Of a stretch of DNA of 64,000 nucleotides, positions 30,546-41,302 are shown one piece after another (the first letter of the stretch is position 1; each line of letters begins with the position of its first letter). Position numbers and translations under genes: made by a program. The stretch is from Paenibacillus sp. JCM 18996. GTDB taxonomy: Bacteria > Bacillota > Bacilli > Paenibacillales > NBRC-103111. The notes under the pieces were generated by a model. That model worked only from the letters and a program-made list of their open reading frames with translations, was not told the origin of the DNA and did not search any database. The stretch covers positions 1 through 64,000 of the forward strand of contig BBFE01000001.1 of NCBI GenBank assembly GCA_001313085.1. The letters are read 5' to 3'.

Positions 30546-31712
30546 ATGTGGACCATAGCGATCAATGAACTCAGAAGACTGCTGCGGGCGCGTTCCGTCC
30601 TGTTCCTGCTGATCGTCGCGCCGCTTACTCTCATTTTTATACTGGGCTCCGCCCTGGCGAATGTGTTTAACCCCAAGGATCAAAATTTCGAAGCCGTGAA
30701 GCTCGTCTATTACGATGAAGACAAAGGACGGCTGTCGCAAGGATTTGAAAGCTATCTGCAGGCTATGAAAGGGGAAGGCCGTCTCACAGCCGCCGAAGAG
30801 AATTCCCGTGAGGATGTGCTGCGGAAAATCAAGAGCGGAGAAGCCCAGTTCGGCTTATATATCCCAAAAGGCTTTAGTAGCTCGGTGCTGCAGGGAAAAG
30901 AGGGCGGCTGGGAACTGATCAATGGCGGCGACAGGATTAAAAAAACAGAGTCGGCCGACTGATCATGCAGTCGTTCGTCGACGAAACGAACCGCATGCAG
31001 TCTGCGGCCATCGTGCTGGGACCGAAAGCGGCGGAACCGTCCGCCGGCAGCTCGAAAGCCGTGCCGGAGCCTGTGTACGTTGAAGCCGGTAAACTGAGCA
31101 AAGACGGAAAGGAATACTCGGCCCTGCAGTATTATTCCGCCACCATGCTCGTGATGTTTCTTTTGTTCTCGGGATTGACGGCGGCCATCGGCCTGCTGAA
31201 GGAAAAAGAAGCGCATACCCTGCTGCGGCTGCAGTCCATGCCGGTGTCGTCTTCGCGGATCATCGCGGGGAAATTGTCCGGAACCAGCGTGCTGTCGGCA
31301 ATCCAGGCCTCGGCGATCATTGCGGTCACGGCATTTGCCTACGGGGCGGATTGGGGCGGTTCGCCTTTCTACCTCGTTCTGATCTGCCTCTCGACCATTA
31401 TGGCATCGATGGGGATGGGCTTTATCGTCGCGTTCCTCTTTCGTTCGACAAAAAACCGCGTCCGGCGTATTTGCTTCCTTTATCGGCTTAATGACGTTTG
31501 CCAGCGGCGGGATGATGCCGACCGACGGCACCCCGCTTGAGTATGTCAAACCGTTTACGGTAAATCATTGGGCCTCGAACAGCTTTATCCGGCTCATGAG
31601 CGGACAGTCAGGATATGCGGTGATCGGCAATCTGGCTGTGCTCGCAGCCATGGCCTGTGCATTCATGCTGATCGCTTTTATGCTCTATCGAAAGGAAGGA
31701 TACCATGAATAG
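30546..31712 (+). CDS. ABC-2 type permease (LnrM-like)
   Basis: The permease has about 388 residues; ATG at 30546 has GGAAGG 7 bases upstream. It has the ABC-2 plan: helix 1 (LFLLIVAPLTLIFILGSAL), a large extracytoplasmic loop of about 170 residues, then five helices from YYSATMLVMFLLFSGLTAAI. The cytoplasmic motif LKEKEAHTLLRLQSMPVSSS and GGMMP are family features. Breaks at A6 near 30940 and at 31450. The next permease overlaps its end. Confidence 0.85.
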
Positions 31713-32857
31713 CCTGCATATCGCTGGTAATTTGCTCAAAAGGATATTTTCGGACCGCAAAGGCTGGTTTTCCTATCTGGTGATGCCCGTCTTCGTCATG
31801 TCGCTTATAGTGAGTTTCATCGGCGGCGACAGCACCCATGTCGTAAAGGTTGGCTATGCAACCAGGATCAGGGCGTGTTTGGCGAGGATGTCATAGGGCA
31901 GGTTGCGCAAAAAAGAAGAGTACCGGTTCGTAAAGATGGATGAACGGGAATTGACCGAGGGAATCCGTTCCGGGAAGCTCTCGCTTGGCTTAGTCATCCC
32001 TCCGGATTTTACGTCAAAGCTGCTGGCCGGCCAGACTGTGCCCATCCGGAATTATTATTTGAATATATCCGAAGCTTCGTTTGGACTGGAATTTTCGTTG
32101 AAGCAGAGTGTCGGGCAGCTGGAGAGGACCACGCAAGCCGTCCGTGCGGGAGGTGCCGCGGCAGAGCAAATTCCGGCACTGGTGGAGAAGGTTCTGGCGC
32201 AGCAGGATAAACATCAGGTGAAAACGACGGTGACCGATACCGGAAAAAACTGTCAACAACAACCTGTATCTGGTCATTGGATTTATGCTTTATTTTGTGA
32301 TGGGATCGATTGTGAACTCGCTCGCGCTGGTGCTGGAGGACCGCAGCCAAATGACGATGACGCGCATCTATACGGCTCCCGTACGTTCGTATGAAATCGC
32401 GCTGGGCAATTTTCTGGGGAGCTTCGCCGTGGGATTGCTGCAAATACTGGTAGCCATGGTGATCACTAAGTATATCGTCGGGTTTGATTACGGCATCGGC
32501 TTCGTCCCGATGTTTGTGATCCTCGCCTTCTTCCTCCTGGCCGCCGTAGGAATCGGCAGCGCAATCGGCGCGCTGGTGAAGAACAGCAGCAACATCGGAC
32601 AGCTTAACGCGCTGGTCATTGTCCCGACCTGCATGCTCGGCGGATGCTGGTGGCCGCTCTCGATCATGCCGGGATTTATGCAGAAGATAGCGAATTTTGT
32701 CCCGCAAACATGGGCTATCGATGCCGTGGAACAATTGGCTGCAGGGCAAAGCCTGATGCAAATCGGATTGAATTTGGGGATTTTGGCGCTGTTTGCGTCA
32801 TTTTTTCTCGGTTTCGGCTCCGCGGTGTTAAGGCCGGCCGAGAAGGCCGCTGCTTAG
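31705..32857 (+). CDS. ABC-2 type permease (LnrN-like)
   Basis: The second permease has about 383 residues and overlaps the preceding gene by eight bases. It shows the same layout: a first helix (YLVMPVFVMSLIVSFIGG), a large outer loop, then VIGFMLYFVMGSIVNSLALV, EDRSQMTMTRIYTAPV and GGCWWPLSIMPGFMQKI. Breaks are near 31855-31865, 31908 and 32243. With the ATPase at 29569 it forms an exporter for hydrophobic or membrane-active compounds. Confidence 0.85.
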
Positions 32858-32985
32858 GCGGAAGCGCGGCATGAGGATATCTTGCATATCACATGTCGTG
32901 CAGCGCCGCAATACGCGACGGTGTATGCTACAATGGTGAGGGACTGACGGCTTTTTTTCATGAATCCATTTTGGAGGGAAAAAAA

Positions 32986-34062
32986 ATGAATATTCGGCTG
33001 CATACTTCACTATGTGAGATGTTTAATGTCCGCTACCCAATCTTCCTAGCAGGTATGGCAGGCGGACCCACCACGGCAGACCTGGTGGCTGCCGTATCGA
33101 AAGCGGGCGGATTGGGCACGCTGGGCGCCGCATACATGGAACCGGCCGCAATCCGGGAATCGGTCCGCTCAATCCGCGGGCAGACGGATGCGCCGTTTGC
33201 GGTGAACTTATTTGCGGATCGCTCGGCCGACGACAATTCGAGAATCGTGGAAGCCCAGCGGCAGCTGAACAGCGTACGCGATGTACTAGGCATACCTCAT
33301 CCGCCGGAAAGTGCGGTGGCAACTCCCGATCGTTTCGAAGAACAGTTCGCCGTGCTATTGGAAGAAAAGGTGCCTGTCATTAGTACCGCTATCGGCGTTC
33401 TTCCGGAGCCGATGATGCGGCAGGCCAAGTCGGCAGGAGTGCGGACTGTGGCGATGGCCACCACTGTAGACGAAGCATCCTGGCCGAACGGGCGGGGTGC
33501 GAGGCCGTTGTGGCGCAAGGAAGCGAGGCGGGCGGGCACCGGGGAACGTTCGACCTCTCGAACAATCCCATGGGCACGAATATCGGCACGTTTGCGCTGG
33601 TACCGCAAATTGTCGACCGCGTGAAGATTCCGGTAATCGCAGCCGGGGGAGTTATGGATGGCCGTGGACTTGTGGCGGCTTTGGTACTCGGAGCGCAAGG
33701 AGTGCAGATGGGTACGCGTTTCCTCACGGCGGCAGAGTCGGGAGCCCATCCCGCCTATCAGCAGGCCCTGCTCCAAAGCACGGAAGAGAGCACCGTGATA
33801 ACCAAGGCGTTCTCAGGCCGTCCGGCCAGAGGAGTGCTCAACGAATTTATCCGGCAATGGGATGCCGGCGGAGTCGAGCCGCTTCCTTTTCCCACGCATA
33901 ATACAGTGACGCGCGATGTCCGCAATGCGGCGGCCCGGCAGAATAACGCGGACTACATGTCTTTGTGGGCCGGCCAGGGTACAAGACTCCTCACCTCGGG
34001 ACAAAAAAGCGGAGGAGATCATGGCCGAGATCATCAACCAGGCGTTGGCCCTGCTGCATTAG
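32986..34062 (+). CDS. Nitronate monooxygenase
   Basis: The FMN enzyme has about 357 residues and starts behind TTGGAGGG. It oxidises alkyl nitronates such as propionate 3-nitronate. Motifs are YPIFLAGMAGGPTTADLVAA, GGLGTLGAAYM, VVAQGSEAGGHRGTF with the catalytic histidine, IPVIAAGGVMDGRG and QGVQMGTRFL. Breaks near 33482 and at A6 near 34003-34008. It is followed by its own terminator and appears monocistronic. Confidence 0.9.
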
Positions 34063-34108
34063 CTTCTTTTAGACTCTTTGATGGAAATCTTACATAAATT
34101 TTATTGGG

Positions 34109-34145
34109 CACCTGCTTTTTTTTGAAAAGCAGGTGTCTTTTTTTT
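34109..34145 (+). terminator. Terminator after nitronate monooxygenase
   Basis: CACCTGCTTTT pairs with AAAAGCAGGTG, followed by TC and eight T. Confidence 0.88.
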
Positions 34146-34146
34146 A

Positions 34147-34168
34147 TTGTATAGGAAATTATGATTTT
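34147..34168 (+). repeat. 22-base dispersed repeat, copy 2
   Basis: Identical to 14888-14909. It begins right after the terminator T run. The bases beyond the core differ (CGGCTGC here, AGGTGCGGCTG in copy 1) but share GGCTG-like sequence. Confidence 0.7.
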
Positions 34169-34391
34169 CGGCTGCTTTAACGGTTTGATCCCCCGCCGTG
34201 CAGTGTCGCAACGCGCCGGAAGAATCGCGGTTGGCAATATTAAAGGGGAAACCTGCCTTTAAATCGCGGTCGCTCATCCTTGTATTGCTTCGATAGAGGT
34301 TTCCATATAAATAACAGACACTGGTTAACCGGACGCGCTGCGGGTTAAGTAATAATTGATTACTAAAATTTCGCCGTCTAAGAGGTGTTGA

Positions 34392-37371
34392 ATGGACATG
34401 GAGACTATAACTATACGCTTAAACGGTAACGAAGTGCAGTGCAAACCGGGAACAACCTTGCTTCAGGCAGCAACCGATAATCATTTGTTCGTTCCCAGTA
34501 TATGCTATAACTCTCAATTGGGGCCGATCCAGACCTGCGATACTTGTTTCGTCGAGGTCGGCGGAGAATTGGTTCGGGCGTGCAGCACCGTCGTGCAGGC
34601 GGACATGCAGGTATCTACCGAGTCCCCGTTGGTAAAAGAAGCGCAGACAGAGTCGATGTCGAGGATACTGAAAAAATCACGAGCTATACTGCACTGTGTG
34701 CGACAACAACAACGGCAACTGCATTGTACATAATACAACGGAGTCACTGGAAATGAACCACCAAAAAAATATGAATTCAAACCGAAGCCGTACAGTGTGG
34801 ATTTGTCGCATCCGCTGTACCGCTATGATCCCAACCAGTGCATTTTATGCGGACGGTGTGTGGAAGCGTGTCAGGATCTGCAGGTGAACGAGACGCTGTC
34901 GATCGATTGGAGCAGGGAGCATCCTAGGGTGATCTGGGACCAGGACGTTCCGGCGGATCAATCCTCGTGCGTTTCCTGCGGCCATTGCGTAACGGTCTGC
35001 CCGTGCAACGCGCTTATGGAAAAGTCGATGCTTGGAGAAGCCGGCTATCTCACAGGGATTGCGTCGAACCTGCTGGAACCGATGATCGATCTCACCAAAG
35101 AGATTGAACCGGCTACAGGGAAATCTTCATGGTTTCCGAAATGGAAGCCGCCATGCGCAAATCGAGAATCAAGCGCACCAAGACGGTATGCACCTATTGC
35201 GGGGTCGGCTGCAGCTTCGAGGTTTGGACAAAAGACAGGCACATTTTGAAAATTGAACCAAATGTGGAAGCGCCGGTCAACGGGGTTTCGACTTGTGTAA
35301 AGGGCAAGTGGGGCTGGGATTTTGTCAACAGCGAAGAAAGACTGACCAAGCCGCTCATCCGAAAAGGGGACAGGTTCGTCGAATCGACCTGGGAGGAAGC
35401 GCTGAACCTGATCGCCAGTAAGCTCGGCGGCATCAAGGAAACCTACGGCCCCCATTCCATAGGATATATTTCTTCTTCCAAATGCAGTAATGAAGAGAAT
35501 TACATTTTCCAAAAAATTCGCCCGCGCGGTGATGAAGTCCAATAACGTGGACAATTGCTCGCGCTACTGTCAGACACCGGCGACCGCAGGCCTCATGAGG
35601 ACAGTGGGACTGGGTGGAGACAGCGGCACGATGCATGACATCGCAAACACAGAGCTGGTCATCATAGTCGGCGCCAATCCCGCCGAATCCCACCCCGTGC
35701 TGGCGACTCGGATCAAACGGGCACATAAACTGCACGGGCAGAAGCTGATCGTCTCGGACCTGCGCAAGAACGAAATGGCGGAGCGGGCCGACCTCCATCT
35801 GCATGCGAAGCCGGGAACCGACCTGGTGTGGCTGTCAGCGGTGACCAAATACATCATAGATAAAGGATGGGAAAACCGCGAGTTTATCTCCAAGCATGTC
35901 AACGGGTTTAAGGATTATGTGAAATCGCTGGATACTTATACGCTTGATTATGCGGAGAAAGTGACCGGTCTCAGCAAGGCTCAGCTGATCGAGACGGCCA
36001 CGATGATCCATAACGCCAAATCGGCCTGCATTCTCTGGGCGATGGGCGTGACCCAGCATCTGGGAGGCACGGATACAAGCACAGCCATATGCAACCTGCT
36101 GCTTGTCACCGGCAACTTTGGACGCACAGGCACCGGTGCTTACCCTTTGCGCGGACACAATAACGTCCAGGGGGCGTGCGATTTCGGTACGCTTCCGGCT
36201 TATTTCCCGGGCTATGAACCCGTCACGGACGACAAAGTGCGGGCACGGTACGAAAAGGCCTGGAATACCGAGCTTCCGGTCGAACACGGCTACAACAACC
36301 ATCAAATGGTGGAAGGAATCCGCAACGGCGACCTTAAAGCCTTTACTTGTTCGGCGAGGATATGGCGCTTGTCGACTCCAATTCCAACTTTGTGGAAGAG
36401 ATGTTCGGAAAGCTTGAATTTTTTTCGTCGTGCAGGACGTATTCTTCAGCAGGACGGCGGAATTTGCGGACGTTATTCTGCCGGCCGCCCCAAGCCTTGA
36501 GAAGGATGGGACTTTCACCAATACGGAGCGGCGCATCCAGCGTTTCCATAAAGTGTTCGAACCGATGGGCGATTCCAAACCCGACTGGTGGATCATTCAG
36601 GAAGTGGCCAACCGGCTGGGGGCTAACTGGAACTATACCACCCGGGAGAGATTATGAAGGAAGCGGCCAGCCTGGCGCCGCTGTTCGCCGGAGTCAGCTA
36701 TGAGCATCTGGAGGGCTGGAACAGCCAGGTTTGGCCCGTTGCTCCCGACGGACAAAGCACGCCTCTTCTATATGAGAACAACAAATTCGCTTTTCCCGAC
36801 GCAAAAGCAAGACTTTTTTTCCCGTCGCTTGGACACCGCCTTACAAGCCGGAGGAGATCTACGACCTGCATCTGAACAACGGCCGGATATTGGAGCATTT
36901 TCACGAAGGCAATATGACTTATAAAGCGGAAGGGATCCGGCATAAAGTCCCTAACGCATGGCTGGAGGTGTCGCCGCAGTTGGCTGCGGAACGGGGAATC
37001 AAGGACGGCGCCTTGTACGGCTGGAGTCTCCTTACGGCGCGGTGAAAATTCCGGTGCTCATCACAGATAGGGTGCAAGGCAAAGAATTATACCTCCCGAT
37101 GAACACGCCGGATGTGGATGAGGCGATTAACCGGTTGACCAGCAGCTATTTCGACAAAGTGACGGATACACCAAACTATAAAGAAATAAATGTACGAATG
37201 GAAGTCTTGGAGCCGGAAGGCGCCTCGCCTTTACCGTCCGTCAACCACCGGTTCGCGAAGCGGAATCCGCAGCCGGGCGTAAGAGTGGAGGATAAATGGG
37301 AGCGTTCGGATTTTGAGCCCGTTGTTGAAACGATCCGAAAGGAGAACGGACAGCATGGCACAATCAATTAA
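34392..37371 (+). CDS. Formate dehydrogenase-like molybdenum enzyme, alpha subunit
   Basis: The cytoplasmic enzyme has about 990 residues, the size of Bacillus YrhE. It has an N-terminal 2Fe-2S domain ([19 protein letters not shown]), a Cys/His cluster ([13 protein letters not shown]), two 4Fe-4S sites ([24 protein letters not shown]), and the molybdopterin domain with its own cluster [12 protein letters not shown]. The residue that binds molybdenum is Cys in [13 protein letters not shown], so it is a cysteine, not a selenocysteine, enzyme. [16 protein letters not shown] and [15 protein letters not shown] motifs follow. About eight breaks, for example a lost G near 37015 and a lost C near 36640. 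It oxidises formate, probably with NAD or quinone partners; YrhD is its neighbour. Confidence 0.92.
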
Positions 37372-37847
37372 GTTTATTGAAAGAAAAAATCCCAACCGAA
37401 GAAGAACTTCAGGCAGAGTCGCTCGTCGAAATATTAAAGGCGGTCAGCGATAACCGCCAGGCCATCATCTCTTTCCTGGACATCCTCAAGGAGTTGCAGG
37501 AAGCCGGATTGCTTGATATCGTCCAGGGCATTATGAAAAACCGCAGCAATCTCGGATCGGTCGGCTTCGAATTTATCAAGGTGGCGAACGTACCAATCAT
37601 GCTGAAAAAATATCATCCTTGCCGTGCAGTTTTTTTAGGCCGGCTGGATCCCGCGAAGACACAAAAGCTGATCAGCGGCATTGGCAGCGGTCTGGAGCAA
37701 TCGATGCACAAAGGGGAAGAGCCGGCCAACTTATGGGGATTGTTAGGATTATTGAAGGACCCGAACGTAACGGCTTCGATCTCAACCACGCTTCATTTTC
37801 TGCGGGGTTTGGGAGAGGAATTGAATAAACCTGAAGATAAGGTATAA
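37355..37847 (+). CDS. yrhD: DUF1641 protein (YrhD-like)
   Basis: ATG at 37355, with GGAGAA upstream, overlaps the end of the formate dehydrogenase gene. The corrected chain of about 163 residues includes PTEEELQAESLVEILKAV, ISFLDILKELQEAGLLDI and NLWGLLGLLKDPNV, the DUF1641 core. Breaks at A6 near 37384, A6 near 37604 and T7 near 37630. In Bacillus the family always accompanies YrhE-like dehydrogenases and is thought to link them to the membrane or an electron acceptor. Confidence 0.88.
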
Positions 37848-37876
37848 TAGTCTTTATAATAAAATTGAGAAACAGA

Positions 37877-37911
37877 CCTTAGTCCGGCATGCTGCCGGAC
37901 TAAGGTTGTTT
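37877..37911 (+). terminator. Hairpin terminator after yrhD
   Basis: A perfect 13-bp stem, CCTTAGTCCGGCA with TGCCGGACTAAGG and a three-base loop, followed by TTGTTT. Confidence 0.8.
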
Positions 37912-37978
37912 AGTCTCACTTTAATTATGTTATTCTATATCAAACGACCGACCGCTTACGAAGACCGGAGGAGAAGTG

Positions 37979-39248
37979 ATGAAAGACCATACCGAGACTG
38001 CCCGCAGCGGGCGTTTTGCACGGCATGCCATTCAAGTGAAGGAAGCTCTGCAGAGAATTGAAGCTCACATCCGCCGGCTCCCTGCTGAGGAAGTGGAGCT
38101 TCACGAAGCATGGGGCAGACATCTGGCCGTGACGGTCAACGCAGGCAATACGCTGCCTCATTTTCGGCGCTCGGGCATGGACGGTTTCGCGTTGCGTACG
38201 GCAGATATCGGGACTACGTCCCCGGACCAGCCTGTGACCTTGAAAGTGATCGACTCCATTCCCTGCGGCAGTACGCCTAAATGCGCTGTAGGCGCCGGGC
38301 AAGCTGCAAGGATCATGACGGGCGCAATGGTGCCTGAAGGGCCGACGCGGTGATCATGCTTGAAATGACAAGGGAATCGGAGGACGAGGGTCAATTTTAT
38401 ATAGAGGTAGCCAAATCGATACCGGCCGGCAGCAATATCTCGGAGATTGGTTCGGAGCTTACCGAAGGAACGGAGCTGCTTCAACGCGGACGGAAAATTT
38501 CCGCCGGAGAAACCGCGCTGCTCGCCTCTTTCGGCTGGTCTCGCGTACCGGTGTTCCGGAGACCGAAGGTCGCTATAATCGGCACAGGCTCGGAGCTGCT
38601 TGAAATCGATCAACCGCTCCAGCCCGGTAAGATAAGGAACAGCAATATAAGCATGCTGGCGGCGCAGGTGAAGCAGCATGGGGGAGTGCCGCTTTCTCTG
38701 GGCATAGCAGCCGATAATAAAGAGGAAGTGTCGGCGCTGCTGGATCAGGCGTTTGTGCAGGCGGACCTTGTGATTACGACCGGCGGCGTGTCCGTGGGCG
38801 ATTATGATATTTTGGCCGATATTTTCTCACAATGGAAAGGGACCAAGCTGTTCGACAAGCTCGCCATGAGGCCCGGCAGCCCGACAACGGCCGGAATTCG
38901 CGACGGGAAGTTCCTCTTTGCGCTTTCAGGCAACCCGGGCGCCTGCTTTGTCGGTTTTGAACTGTTGGTCCGGCCTGTGCTGCTTGGGATGCAGGCGCAG
39001 GAAAATATATTTTTTACGCGAATGCACGGCCTTTCTTGCCAATGATTTTGATAAAGTCAACGCGTATACCCGTTACGTCAGGGGCGAATGCCGCATAGAG
39101 GACGGGAGGCTGGTTGCGGGGCAGGTGGGGAAGGACCAATCGGGTATCCTCACTTCCATCAAGGATGCGAACTGCCTGCTCGTCATCCCCCCCGGAGGCC
39201 ATGGAAAAAAAAGCGGGAGATCGCATTACCGTGCTTTTATTAAGTTGA
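37979..39248 (+). CDS. moeA: Molybdopterin molybdenumtransferase MoeA
   Basis: The enzyme has about 423 residues; ATG 37979 or GTG 37976 is served by CGGAGGAGAAG. It inserts molybdate into adenylylated molybdopterin. Motifs: LPHFRRSGMDGFALR, ARIMTGAMVPEGADAVI (restored by one G near 38344), IIGTGSELLE, NSNISMLAAQ, ITTGGVSVGDYD, MRPGSPTTAG and LSGNPGACFV. The probable stop is TGA at 39246-39248 after the A8 run is corrected. It sits with moaA beside the molybdoenzyme that needs the cofactor. Confidence 0.92.
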
Positions 39249-39281
39249 TTGGGCGTAAAGCTTTTATTAGGAGTGTGGAGG

Positions 39282-40310
39282 ATGGAAAATCACAGCAAGG
39301 TTAGGGATACTCTGAACAGGCCGCTGCGCGATTTGCGGATTTCCGTTACAGACCGGTGCAATTTCCGCTGTACGTACTGCATGCCTGCCGAAATTTTTTG
39401 GGGCGGGGTACGCTTTTTTTTGAAAAAAAGAGAAACTGCTCACTTTTGAGGAGCTCACCCGTCTTACGAATATATTCACCAGGCTGGGAGTGGAAAAAAA
39501 ATTCGCCTCACCGGGGGCGAACCCTTGCTGCGCGAGGAACTGCCCAAGCTGATCGGCATGATCGACAAAGCCGAAGGCGTGCGGGAGATTGCCCTGACGA
39601 CCAACGGCAGCTTGCTTGCGAAGAAGGCGGCCGAACTGAAGCAGTCGGGCCTGCGGCGGGTGACCGTAAGCCTGGACAGCCTGGATGACGAGCGTTTTGC
39701 CATGATGAACGGCGTCGGTTATTCGGTCAAGCCGGTTCTGGACGGGATAGAGGCGGCGGCGCGGGCGGGTCTCGGGGTGAAAGTGAACATGATGGTGAAA
39801 AAGGGGATCAACGACAGCGATATTTTGCCGATGGCCCGTTACTTCAAGCAAAAAAGGCCATACGCTGCGCTTCATTGAATTTATGGATGTCGGCAACACG
39901 AACGGATGGAAGCTGGACCAAGTGGTGCCAGCCGCGAGATCGTCGAAGCCATCAGCGCGGAAATGCCTCTGGAGCCGGTCGGGGCCGATTATTACGGTGA
40001 AGTGGCGAGCCGTTACAGATACTCGGGAACCGATGTGGAAATTGGGTTCATCTCATCTGTGACGCAAGCGTTTTGCTCTACGTGCACAAGAGCCAGACTA
40101 TCCGCCGAGGGACGTCTGTTCACCTGTTTGTTCGCGTCGGAAGGCACCGATCTGAGGACGCCGCTGCGCGAGGGAGCCACCGACGAGGAACTGGAAGAGC
40201 TTATTCGGGGCATTTGGATGAAGCGGACTGACCGTTATTCGGAGATACGGCTCAACCAATCTCCCGGTCTCAGAAAAGATAAAGCGGAAATGTCCTATCT
40301 GGGCGGCTGA
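39282..40310 (+). CDS. moaA: GTP 3',8-cyclase MoaA
   Basis: The radical SAM enzyme has about 340 residues and catalyses the first step of molybdenum cofactor synthesis. ATG at 39282 lies behind TGGAGG. The N-terminal cluster motif is [10 protein letters not shown], followed by [19 protein letters not shown] and [10 protein letters not shown]. The C-terminal cluster is [19 protein letters not shown], so both 4Fe-4S sites are complete. Breaks at about 39400-39420, 39500, 39850 and 39930. It forms an operon with moeA. Confidence 0.93.
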
Positions 40311-40365
40311 GTTTATAATTCATGAGCAGAAGAACAGCCAAAGCTCCGCAACCCGATTATTCAAT

Positions 40366-41041
40366 TTACTTTCCCTTGATGCTTTGCATCCACATGCCCA
40401 TTGCCATCCACACACACCCGACGGCAACCAACAACCCATGAGCCACCCGGATCTGCTGAGTTCCAACATATTGCGGAAGGTACAGCAGAAATCCGAGAGC
40501 GAACGGAATACCGCTCCATTTTGGCATGGTACGAGATTTCCAGACCGCAATGGCAGCCATGATTGAGCCAAGCGCAAGCAACACAAGCCCCGCCAGGATC
40601 ATGACGAATCCGGGCCCGAAACGGACATCATTAGCCAGGCTGACCAGGGTGACGCTATGCTGCTTGACTGCTTCTTGGCCGATCACGTGCAGTCCGAAAG
40701 CTTCAGCCCCGTAGAACGGCAATGTCAGACCTGTCCCCAGCCAACTCAAGACAAGCCCGCGGAATGCAAAACGCTGAACAGTTGTCTCATGAAGACAGAT
40801 GTACAGACCAAACAGTCCCAACGTCAGCAGGATGAAACCCAGCATTGCCAGCACGTGCGCCCCAATCCATTCCGTGGAAGCGAATGCCGCAGCTCCAAAC
40901 AAGGACGTTTCATCGGAGAAGGGGCGAAGCACGGGATACACGAGAAACAGGACTCCGGAGACAGCTAGTGTCATAGCTGCAAGGCGAACACGAATAACAT
41001 GAGCAGATTGTGGTACGAGGTTTTTTCTTCCCGAATTTCAT
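40366..41041 (-). CDS. Membrane protein of unknown function
   Basis: The protein has about 225 residues on the minus strand and starts at ATG 41041 with AGAAAGGG upstream. The first 20 residues are linked to the main frame by shortening the T6 run at 41021-41026. Six hydrophobic helices include MTLAVSGVLFLVYPVLRPF, HVLAMLGFILLTLGLFGLYI, FGPGFVMILAGLVLLALGSI and VAHGLLVAVGCVWMAMGMW. No family was recognised with confidence. A palindrome upstream (41111-41125) suggests repression by a TetR-like protein. Confidence 0.75.
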
Positions 41042-41110
41042 ACTGGTTACCCTTTCTGTCTCCAAGTTCGGTTGCTTCCCCTCTCAACATAGAATATTAA
41101 TTCGAACATA

Positions 41111-41125
41111 ACTAATCGCATTAGT
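41111..41125. promoter_or_regulatory. Perfect inverted repeat ACTAA-TCGCA-TTAGT
   Basis: The arms ACTAA and TTAGT flank a five-base centre, in the divergent region between the membrane protein (minus) and the MFS exporter (plus). It resembles the sites at 23110-23165, so similar repressors may act at both places. Confidence 0.6.
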
Positions 41126-41302
41126 TTATGCAAGTGTTTTTTTTAGTTAATAGGTTACGTGGAGAACGATAGTTCAATTTATTTGCTTGTACTCGCTCCG
41201 GTGATGGATTAACATTATACCAATGGGCTAAAATCACTGTTGTTACCGAGGGCTGTCCATCGGCTGAACAGTGCTGATCTATTCACCGAAAGGACGTGCA
41301 GA

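Noticed and set aside
33297..33776. Minus-strand frame opposite nitronate monooxygenase
   Set aside because: The plus strand carries all conserved motifs; the minus frame has none.
34170..34391. Molybdenum cofactor riboswitch before the formate dehydrogenase
   Set aside because: A small TTAAAGG/CCTTTAA hairpin is present near 34239-34261, but the conserved Moco core was not seen.
35835..36596. 253-codon minus-strand frame opposite the formate dehydrogenase
   Set aside because: Antisense of a conserved molybdoenzyme; composition is antisense-like and no ribosome binding site is seen.
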